Positions 57,141-64,000 of a stretch of 64,000 nucleotides of DNA are shown one piece after another. The position numbers and the translations under genes are program-made. The first letter of the stretch is position 1. Each line of letters begins with the position of its first letter. Under the pieces are notes generated by a model. That model did no database searches. It was given only the letters and a program-made list of their open reading frames with translations, and was not told the origin of the DNA. The stretch is from an uncultured Clostridium sp. (GTDB lineage Bacteria; Bacillota; Clostridia; TANB77; CAG-508): assembly GCA_946565805.1 (NCBI GenBank), contig CAMNWO010000001.1, positions 1 to 64,000 on the forward strand, in the 5' to 3' direction.

Positions 57141-57947
57141 TTATTTTGCTAGGTCTTTTGACTTTTTAGTTGCTGTTTCAATGGCTTTTATTAAGCTAGC
57201 TCGTAATCCATTTTCTTCTAAAATGGATACTCCTGCAATTGTTGTACCTCCTGGTGAGCATACCATATCTTTTAATTCAGCAGGATGTTTTCCTGTTTCT
57301 AATACCATTTTGGCGGAACCTAATACTGCTTGTGCTGCAAAGGTATAGGCTTTATCTCTTGGCATTCCTTCTAATACTGCTCCATCTGCCATTGCTTCAA
57401 TTATCATGAAGATAAAAGCTGGAGAAGAACCGCTTACTCCTGTTACCACATCCATTAAGTTTTCTGCTATTACTTCACATTTTCCAAAACTATTAAAAAT
57501 ATTACAAATCAAATCTAGTTCTTCGGGTAGTACCATGGGGCATGGGCTTAAAGCTGCCATGCCTTCTCCTATCAAGGCTGGAGTATTCGGCATTGCGCGA
57601 ACTACTTTTATATCTTTTTCAAATAGTTTTTTGATAGTTGCTATTTTTTGCCCAGCAGCAATAACGACAATGATTGTATTGTCGTTAACACTTGCTTTGA
57701 TTTCTTTGATTACTTCTGGATAAAACTGTGGTTTTACAGATAATACCAAAATATCTGCTTTGTTTGCTACTTCACAATTATTAGTCGTTATGCTAACACC
57801 ATAACGACTTTGCAAGTCTTCTAATTTTGTTTTGGATGGATCAGAACAAATTACTTGATTGGATGAAACTAGATTTGCTTTTAAAATTCCACCCATCATT
57901 GCATTTGCCATATTTCCGCTTCCAATAAAACCAATTGTTTTGTCCAT
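57141..57947 (-). CDS. proC: Pyrroline-5-carboxylate reductase
   Basis: 268 aa: NAD(P)-binding IGFIGSGNMANAMMGGIL, VLSVKPQFY, VRAMPNTPALIGEGMAAL, GVSGSSPAFIFMIIEAMADGAV, LKDMVCSPGGTTIAGV. Last step of proline synthesis; separate transcript upstream of proBA. Confidence 0.97.
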   Translation of the reverse strand: MDKTIGFIGSGNMANAMMGGILKANLVSSNQVICSDPSKTKLEDLQSRYGVSITTNNCEVANKADILVLSVKPQFYPEVIKEIKASVNDNTIIVVIAAGQKIATIKKLFEKDIKVVRAMPNTPALIGEGMAALSPCPMVLPEELDLICNIFNSFGKCEVIAENLMDVVTGVSGSSPAFIFMIIEAMADGAVLEGMPRDKAYTFAAQAVLGSAKMVLETGKHPAELKDMVCSPGGTTIAGVSILEENGLRASLIKAIETATKKSKDLAK

Positions 57948-57991
57948 ATTTATTCTCCTTTTAAATATTGGTTAGTATTATACGTTAATTT

Positions 57992-58029
57992 CAAAAAAAT
58001 AGCAAACAATCTATTTTGCTATTTTTTTG
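57992..58029 (-). terminator. Terminator of the peroxiredoxin gene
   Basis: CCAAAAAAATAGCAAA/TTTGCTATTTTTTTG hairpin. Confidence 0.8.
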
Positions 58030-58070
58030 GTTTCACTTTTTATTTTCTTTTATTTTTCTTGCATTTTCTC

Positions 58071-58787
58071 TTATTTATTCTTTTTTTCTTCCAATTCTTT
58101 GCAATTTTGTTTGTTTTCTACACATTTTTCTGGTGGTTCTTGAAAACTTAAATACCAACTGATTCCATTTCTATTTTCTTGAATTTCTGCATTTCTTTCT
58201 TCTAATTGGTTAAAGGTTTTTGGTGGTGATACGATTACTGGTTGACCTGGCATCCAGTTTGCTGCTGTAGAGCCTTTGCTACAATCAGCCATTTGCAGAG
58301 CTTGCACCGTTCTTATAATTTCTGGAATAAAACGTCCAACATTTAGTGGATAAATTAAAATCGTTCTTATGATTCCCTTGTCATCTATAATAAACACATT
58401 TCTTACGGTTTCTGTATTGCTAATGTCATTAGAAATCATCCCATATTTTCTAGCAATTTGCCCATTTCTATCAGCTACAATTGGAAAAGATATTCTAATT
58501 CCTGTCTTGCAATAAATATCATACATCCAAGCCAAATGCGAACTATTGCTGTCCACACTTAAACCTAATAACTCCGCATTTAGGTCTTTAAAATAAGTAT
58601 GTACTCTTGTAAAAGCTATCATTTCTGTGGTACATACAGGAGTAAAATCTCCTGGATGTGAAAATAGCACTAACCATTTCCCTCGATAATCTTCTAGTTT
58701 GATTTCTCCAAAGGTTGACATTCCTTCAAAGTCAGGTGCTTTTTGTCCTATTTTTACGTTTCCATTCATCATTAATTCGTAATCCAT
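58071..58787 (-). CDS. Peroxiredoxin (AhpC/Prx6 family)
   Basis: 238 aa. Peroxidatic Cys in FSHPGDFTPVCTTEM, GLSVDSNSSHLAWM, PIVADRNGQIARKYGM, and the C-terminal domain of long 1-Cys-like peroxiredoxins (DCSKGSTAANWMPGQPVIVSPP) with further Cys near the end (EKCVENKQNCKE). Reduces peroxides; forms an oxidative-stress set with sodA elsewhere in the window. Confidence 0.93.
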   Translation of the reverse strand: MDYELMMNGNVKIGQKAPDFEGMSTFGEIKLEDYRGKWLVLFSHPGDFTPVCTTEMIAFTRVHTYFKDLNAELLGLSVDSNSSHLAWMYDIYCKTGIRISFPIVADRNGQIARKYGMISNDISNTETVRNVFIIDDKGIIRTILIYPLNVGRFIPEIIRTVQALQMADCSKGSTAANWMPGQPVIVSPPKTFNQLEERNAEIQENRNGISWYLSFQEPPEKCVENKQNCKELEEKKNK

Positions 58788-58846
58788 AAATGATTCTCCT
58801 CTCGTTTTTGTATATCGTATGAGAAAAGATTGCCTTTGGTTACTTT

Positions 58847-59416
58847 CTATTTTCTGCCAAGCAATCTTCTTTGAATCTTTTTTAACTCTTGAACATCTTT
58901 GCTTTGTTCTTGGATAATTGAATTAGCTACCAATTTTAGCCTTGGATCAATACGATAGTTAAGTAAATTTTCACACATTGCAATTGCTCCTTCATGATGT
59001 GGTATCATTTCATTGGTAAAATTTAAATTAATATAAATTGATTTAGGTGCATTTTTCATTTTTTCTATCATGTTTTCTGCAATTTCAAAATATTTATCCA
59101 TATAACCTTTTACTTCCTGTGGCATATTTTGAAAACCATAACTATTTTTTGCGATTTCTCTCATTTCTTCTATTCCTTGTGTCTGCATTTTGATAATATT
59201 TTTAGCCATTTCTTGTAATGGTTGATAGGTTGTATATTCTAATAAGTTTTCTGCCATATAAATAGCAGACTCATGATGAGGTACCATACTTTCAATAAAA
59301 TTGATGGTTATACTATTTGTTATTTCTGGTGATAACATTTGATCTGCCATTTGCTTTACTATTTGATCAAAACGACATAAGTATTTTCTAGCTTTTATTA
59401 CTTGCCTATTTTGCAT
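58847..59416 (-). CDS. DUF305-family protein, two-repeat
   Basis: 189 aa containing two copies of the DUF305 core: FIESMVPHHESAIYMAENLLEY and FTNEMIPHHEGAIAMCENLLNY. DUF305 (CopM-like) proteins are often metal-related, the HHE motifs being potential ligands. No signal peptide is visible. Sits between peroxiredoxin and an IS relic. Confidence 0.85.
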   Translation of the reverse strand: MQNRQVIKARKYLCRFDQIVKQMADQMLSPEITNSITINFIESMVPHHESAIYMAENLLEYTTYQPLQEMAKNIIKMQTQGIEEMREIAKNSYGFQNMPQEVKGYMDKYFEIAENMIEKMKNAPKSIYINLNFTNEMIPHHEGAIAMCENLLNYRIDPRLKLVANSIIQEQSKDVQELKKIQRRLLGRK

Positions 59417-59485
59417 TTGTCACACTCCCTTTTTATTTTTTCTATATTATATGCATGGATTAGAAGAACGTCCCTCTAATCCTAA

Positions 59486-60531
59486 AGCACAAAAAGAACT
59501 ACCTGTTTTGAAATGCACCCCATTTAGTAGACATAGAAAAAAGAACCTATGTAAAAATACTAAATGGAGGTGTATTTTTTATGGCAAAAAAAGGTCAAAA
59601 ATTTATGGAATATGATAATGACTTTAGAGAAAAAGTTGTTTTAGATTATCTAAATTCTAATCTGGGGTATAAGAAAATTGCTGAAAAATACTTTATAGAG
59701 AGTTGGAAAACAGTAGAAACTTGGGTTAGGAAATATAAATCAATAGGAACTACAGATAATCTTTTGATAAAAGAAATATTTGATGAGTCTAAAGGTACAT
59801 ATGGATATAGAAGAATTGAGGAAGGCTTACTCCAAAAATGGGGGTTAATAATGAATCATAAAAAGGTTTATCGTATAATGAAAAAATATGATTTAAGACC
59901 CAAATATACAAGAAAAATTAAAAATCAGGCGTATAAGCGAATCGAAGAAAATGTAAAGCCAAATTTAGTAAATAGGAAATTTAATACAGAAGCTCCAAAT
60001 AAAATTTGGACAACAGATATAACATATTTAATACTAAATGGTAAAAGAGCATATTTATCAACAATCTTAGATTTATATGATAGAAAAATTGTAGCATATA
60101 AAATAAGTAATAAGAATGATTTAAATATTGTTATAGAGACCTTAAATGAGGCTATATCAAAAAGAAAAAATGTGCAAGGAGTCATTTTACATTCAGATCA
60201 AGGATTCCAATACACATCTTTTCAATATAAAGAAATTTGTGAATCAAATGGAATAATAATTTCTATGAGCAGAAAAGGAACTCCTATAGATGATTCACCT
60301 ATGGAAAGTTTCCATGGTATCTTAAAAAAGGAAACTCTCTATAATAATGATATCAAATCTTTAGAACAATATATAGACATTGTCAAAGATTGGTTATTAT
60401 TTTATAATACAATTAGATTAAAATCAAATAAAAAATATGAGACTACAAATTAATGTAGTCCCATATAGGTTCTTTTTTTCGTGTCCACCAAAGTGGGTTC
60501 CACTTCAGTTTAGGTAGTTCTTTTTTGTGCT
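59486..60531 (+). mobile_element. IS3-family element, internally deleted
   Basis: Imperfect inverted ends (AGCACAAAAAGAACTACCT at 59486-59504; AGGTAGTTCTTTTTTGTGCT at 60512-60531) extend inward with GTAGACA/TGTCCAC and AAAAGAACCTAT matches, about 70 nt each side. The outermost 20 bp may instead be a pre-existing terminator hairpin into whose loop the IS jumped. About 1.05 kb, shorter than a full IS3/IS150-type element. Confidence 0.75.
59581..60453 (+). CDS. IS3-family transposase, OrfA-OrfB fusion with deletion
   Basis: 290 aa. The N-terminal HTH of OrfA (VLDYLNSNLGYKKIAEKYFIESWKTVETWVRKY) runs after about 55 residues straight into OrfB (LIKEIFDESKGTYGYRRI), so the OrfA tail and linker are missing and no -1 frameshift is needed. 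DDE residues are present: TTDITYL, LHSDQGFQYTS, PMESFHGILKKE. The C-terminus looks clipped. RBS AAATGGAGGTG. Probably inactive or reduced. Confidence 0.85.
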   Translation: MAKKGQKFMEYDNDFREKVVLDYLNSNLGYKKIAEKYFIESWKTVETWVRKYKSIGTTDNLLIKEIFDESKGTYGYRRIEEGLLQKWGLIMNHKKVYRIMKKYDLRPKYTRKIKNQAYKRIEENVKPNLVNRKFNTEAPNKIWTTDITYLILNGKRAYLSTILDLYDRKIVAYKISNKNDLNIVIETLNEAISKRKNVQGVILHSDQGFQYTSFQYKEICESNGIIISMSRKGTPIDDSPMESFHGILKKETLYNNDIKSLEQYIDIVKDWLLFYNTIRLKSNKKYETTN

Positions 60532-60691
60532 TGATTATTCTTTAATCAAATTTCAGAAGCCAGTACTTTGCAATACTGCCAAATTTCAGCAAACATCCAC
60601 TCTGGAAAATGAAATCGGTCTTCTTGCCGTTTTTGCACGAAACTTATTGTCAAAAATGATATAGCAATCGCCCAAAAATGAGAATGGTTGA

Positions 60692-61388
60692 CTATTTTTG
60701 CCTTACAATCCTATCCGCTTCTTTTTCTGTTAAATAGCCATATTCAATCATCTTATTCATCACCTGCTTTTGCCTTTGTTTTGCCAAATCTGGGTTTACA
60801 GTTGGTGCATATACCGATGGAGCATTTGGAATACCTGCCAATAAAATACACTCATAATCTGTCATTTGCTTTAATTCTTTTTTGAAATATCCGCCTACAC
60901 GCTTCTTTTACTGTCTGATAGCCGTCTCCAAAATAGCTTGTATTTAAATATAATGCTAAAATTTCGTCTTTACTATAATTTTTTTCTATTTCAAAAGCCA
61001 TAAAAACTTCTGCTATTTTCCTAGTAATCTTCTTTTCTTGGGTAAAATAAATGTTTTTAGCCAATTGTTGTGTGATTGTACTACCACCCTCTACAAACTT
61101 CATTGCTTTAATATCATTTATAGTTGCTCTTCCTATGGCAACAATATCAATTCCCTTGTGTTTATAAAAGCGATGGTCTTCTACTGATATGACTGCATTG
61201 ATATACATTTTGGGTACTTCTTCTATTTTCGTATAGTTTTCTTTCTTTTCAATGCTTTGTACTTTTTTATCAAGAGGCATTCCTTGCAAAGCCTCTTGAT
61301 ACATATCATGACCGCTTCCAATTACTAATAATCCTATACTAATTGAAACAAGTATTACTATAAAAATTGTTCTTTTTATTATTTTCAT
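60692..61388 (-). CDS. Monofunctional biosynthetic transglycosylase (GT51), one CGG +1 site
   Basis: 231 aa once C is skipped at 60893. N-terminal TM helix, then AVISVEDHRFYKHKGID, FVEGGSTITQQLAKNIYF and ILALYLNTSYFGDGY. The shift restores EACRGYFKKELKQMTDYECILLAGIPNAPSVYAPTVNPDLAKQRQKQVMNKMIEYGYL, the conserved end of the GT51 domain, with the stop at 60692. Polymerises lipid II; no transpeptidase domain. Confidence 0.9.
60891..60893 (-). other. CGG +1 site 13 (transglycosylase)
   Basis: AGG CGG ATA; skipping C gives AGG GGA TAT and restores GYFKK...ECILLAGIPNAP. Confidence 0.9.
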
Positions 61389-61419
61389 TTGAAACCACCT
61401 TACTTTCTGTGGTATTTAC

Positions 61420-61767
61420 TTAATTATTATAATTTGTTTTTACTTTATCAGGAAGTTCATTGTATTGCACCTCTTTCCACGAATGAACTCCCATTCCATT
61501 TACTTCTAGACATAAATAAGCATCTTCTCTTAATTCTCTACTTGTTTTAAACGTGACTTCTTTTTTCTTTCCTTCATCATTATAGCTATCTAATGTATAT
61601 TGATATTTCATCTCATCTGCTGATGATACCTTTTCTATTTTTGTATTATCAATTCTAGTATAATAAATAGCTTCATAATATTCAAAATAGTAAAAGAATC
61701 CCCCTAATATTGCAATTGCTATAATTGTTATCATAATGACAGGCATTTTTTCTTTTAAGGTTTCCAT
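61420..61767 (-). CDS. YxeA-family (DUF1093) protein
   Basis: 115 aa: TM helix (about 9-28) and the YxeA pattern YYTRID...YQYTLDSYNDEGKKKEVTFKTSRELREDAYLCLEV...VHSWKEVQYNELPDKV. YxeA-like proteins accompany bacitracin-type exporters (BceAB). It starts 3 nt after the permease stop, one operon. Confidence 0.85.
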   Translation of the reverse strand: METLKEKMPVIMITIIAIAILGGFFYYFEYYEAIYYTRIDNTKIEKVSSADEMKYQYTLDSYNDEGKKKEVTFKTSRELREDAYLCLEVNGMGVHSWKEVQYNELPDKVKTNYNN

Positions 61768-61770
61768 TTT

Positions 61771-63864
61771 TTAATCCTCCTTGATAATATTTTTACTTCC
61801 TATATAAGTCGCCAAAAAATACGCTCCATAGACACCACCTATTATAAGAACTGTTATTACAATAGAAGGTAATAAATCTTCTGTATCTGCTAGACCAGCC
61901 ATCATGGATAATACAAATTGAATACCAAAAATGGAATGGATAATCGCTAAGAGAAGTGGCATAGCAAAAAATATACCAATTTGTCTAAACAATGCTTTGT
62001 TTATCATCTTTTCGTCACAGCCAATTTTTCTTAAAACAAGATATCTTTGTCGATTATCTGAACTTTCTGTCAATTGTTTTAGTGCTAAAATAGCAGAACT
62101 TGCAATTAGGAAAATAACACCTAAGTAAATAGCAATAAAGGTTATAATGGTAGCCAATCCCACACTTGATTCTACAATTGATATTTTACTTACTCCGTCA
62201 ATTGTAATACCTTGTTCGTATAACTTTTGTACAAAACTGGAAGCATCTCTGTTTGTAAATAACTTGTGTATTTCTTGCTTTTCTTCTTCTGTTGTTGCAT
62301 TAAAATTAGCAGCTAAAAAAGTTCGCTCTTTCTTTTCTTCTGTTAAGGGACAATTATCTGGTACTAGTATAATACCTGTATTGATATGATTGGTTGCCAT
62401 GACAATAAATCCTTCTTGACAGTCTTGGTATTTTGACTTATATTCTTTTCCCGCAATAGTAAGAGATCTTCCCTTTTCCAAGACTTGATTTCTTAATTCT
62501 TTCATATTATCAAAATCACAAAGTACAATGTATTCATTTTCTTCTAATTCATATTGTTTGATCCCATAAAGATTTGCTATTTTGTTATAATCACTTATCT
62601 TTATTATTTCCTCTGGCGTACCATAAAGAAGCATTGGATATTGTGCTTTTATTTTTTCAAAGGATCCTCCAAAAAAACTTTCCCAAGTAAAATTATTGTC
62701 TACGTAAATTGGAATTTCCACTACATCTTTTAATACCTCCATCTCCATTCCATTTTTTTGAAAAGTTTCTTGTATTGTTATTTTAGAATCTTCTATTTGT
62801 TCTGGTGTATATGTAATTTCTTTTCCATAGGCATTTACTGTTTTTTCTGGCAAATTAGCTGTTTTATATAAATTAATATCAACTGGTGTCATATCGTTTA
62901 AGTCTTTTTGCATCATATTCCTTAATGATAAACTAGAGGATAAAATAGAAATTGTCATAAACAACATCAAACAAATAACACTTATGCTAATTACCATTGT
63001 ATTGATTTTGTTATTGATTTGTCTTAACACAAACATATTGGTCTCTTTTAAATATATTTTTTTTATGGATTTAATCAAATTTAAGATAAATCCGTGACAA
63101 TGACCAAAAGATTAAAATAGTAGACACAATTCCCATTAAGATAACTGGCAACATTTTATCTGCTGTATCCATTGTTTGTACACCACCTGTTACTTTCCAG
63201 TAAGCATAGCCTAATATACCACTTGCTAGAAGAAAAATAGTAATACATAAAAATGGATTTTTAATTTTTACTGTTTCATTTTTCTTTAAGGCTGTTAACA
63301 AATTAATTAGCTTATATCTAGAAATTGTAATGGTATTAAAGATAGCTACCGCTACATACATAATGGCAAAATACACACAAGTTTTTACACATGCACTTCC
63401 GGGAAAATACAAAGGTAAATTCACTCATATTTGCTTCAAATAATTTAGAAATTAAAACAGACATAAATTGTGAAGCAAATACTCCTACCACAATTCCTAT
63501 TGCTAATGATATAATTCCTACTAATATTGTTTCTAGCAATATAATCTTAGAAATTTGTCTTTTTCCCATTCCGAAGTGTCATATAAATTCCAAATTCTTT
63601 TTTTCTTCGATTAATTAGGAAGTTGTTGGCATATACAATTAATAGTCCTAATATAACAGCTACAAATACAGATACCATACCAAGCATATTTATCATTAGT
63701 TTAATAAGTTCTCTTGCTGATTCTGATACTGTAAGCATAGCTTCCTGGCTGTCTAATGAGTTGAACATATAGAAAATAGCTACACCTAACACTAAAGTTA
63801 GAAAATAGATAGCATAATCTTTGAAACTCTTCTTCATATTTTTAAAAGATAACCTAAATAACAT
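61771..63864 (-). CDS. BceB-like FtsX-family ABC permease, three CGG +1 sites
   Basis: 696 aa, split by the track into four ORFs. Skipping C at 63573, 63401 and 63094 gives one chain: MLFRLSFKNMKKSFKDYAIYFLT, YMTLGMGKRQISKIILLETILVG, FTFVFSGSACVKTCVYFAIMYV, WSLSGFILNLIKSIKKIYLKETNMFVLRQINNKINT, and a C-terminal FtsX domain with LVLRKIGCDEKMINKALFRQIG. Ten TM helices are expected, with a large extracellular loop in the second half, as in bacitracin/lantibiotic exporters. It overlaps the upstream ATPase gene by 11 nt. Confidence 0.9.
63092..63094 (-). other. CGG +1 site 16 (BceB-like, third)
   Basis: TCA CGG ATT; skipping C gives TCA GGA TTT ATC and fuses to the ORF beginning at 63078. Confidence 0.87.
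63399..63401 (-). other. CGG +1 site 15 (BceB-like, second)
   Basis: TCC CGG AAG; skipping C gives TCC GGA AGT GCA. Confidence 0.87.
63571..63573 (-). other. CGG +1 site 14 (BceB-like, first)
   Basis: CTT CGG AAT; skipping C gives CTT GGA ATG GGA and restores the TLGMxKRQI motif of BceB permeases. Confidence 0.88.
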
Positions 63865-64000
63865 CGTTTAAGTCACCTCCAAGAAGCGTTTGTACCTCAA
63901 TTATTTTTTCAAAGAATTGTTTTCTTGTGTCATTTCCTTTTATCAATTCATTAAAAATCTTTCCATCTCGTATAAATATAATTCTATTAGCATAACTCGC
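63854..64000 (-). CDS. BceA-like ABC ATPase, C-terminus only
   Basis: Partial gene running off the window (not in the ORF track): ASYANRIIFIRDGKIFNELIKGNDTRKQFFEKIIEVQTLLGGDLNDVI, matching the C-terminus of bacitracin-export ATPases. Stop at 63854-63856, overlapping the permease start. Confirms a BceAB-YxeA operon. Confidence 0.85.
   Translation of the reverse strand, partial: ASYANRIIFIRDGKIFNELIKGNDTRKQFFEKIIEVQTLLGGDLNDVI

Overview
This window looks like a chromosomal stretch from a low-GC, spore-forming, uncultured-type Clostridia (Firmicutes). The evidence is the AT-rich codon use, sigma-H, the cotJABC spore-coat operon, dipicolinate synthase B, a SpoVB-like flippase, a thrS T-box leader, a sortase with an LPXTG substrate, and RBSs of the AGGAGG type.

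The main result is a systematic decoding anomaly. Eleven ordinary genes look broken into overlapping ORFs: GH30, CmpB-type permease, dpaB, EAL protein, GDPD, SpoVB-like flippase, sodA, sortase, proB, monofunctional transglycosylase and BceB-like permease. I traced 16 of their breaks by hand, and all are the same event. An in-frame CGG stands where a glycine codon GGN is expected, and skipping the C (a +1 shift) restores the conserved reading frame and a Gly. All 16 sites are in codon phase, all are on the coding strand, and several restore diagnostic motifs. In the other low-GC genes I scanned I found no in-frame CGG at all. The simplest reading is that CGG is not an ordinary Arg codon in this organism and triggers efficient +1 frameshifting (CGGN read as Gly).

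A second gene class behaves oppositely and has 20 in-frame CGG codons that must be read as Arg. It comprises a SpoIIID-like regulator (151-501), the tellurite/stress (Ter) island (10069-21078: Ca2+-type P-ATPase, CitE-like aldolase, two PRTase-family proteins, a HAD protein, TelA, two TerD and an unknown protein), a SIS-domain protein (26510), a small protein (38803) and an orphan (51335). Seven promoters of this class share a TTATGT(A/G)A motif in the -35/-10 spacer, which suggests a separately acquired, co-regulated set.

Layout: 1-9.9 kb, cell wall (PBP1A), GH30, XerC/D recombinase, SOS-like yneA, permease, dpaB, c-di-GMP phosphodiesterase, MazG. 10-21 kb, Ter island with divergent consensus promoters and a structured terD leader. 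21-29 kb, phosphoesterase/GDPD operon, flippase, SIS protein, ABC-2 exporter. 29-36 kb, sodA, unknown protein, sortase + LPXTG protein, ychF, thrS with T-box, tRNA-Thr. 36-47 kb, sigH, GH18, AlkD-like, TsaC/Sua5, cotJABC, TetR + DUF308, rpmF, asnB. 47.4-51 kb, an insertion zone of BRO/AAA/ORF6N genes bracketed by copies of the asnB 3' end. 51-64 kb, orphan antitoxin, two N/T-rich surface proteins, smpB, a nested inverted repeat, fba, proline operon, peroxiredoxin, DUF305, IS3-family relic, transglycosylase, YxeA and a BceAB-like exporter running off the right edge.
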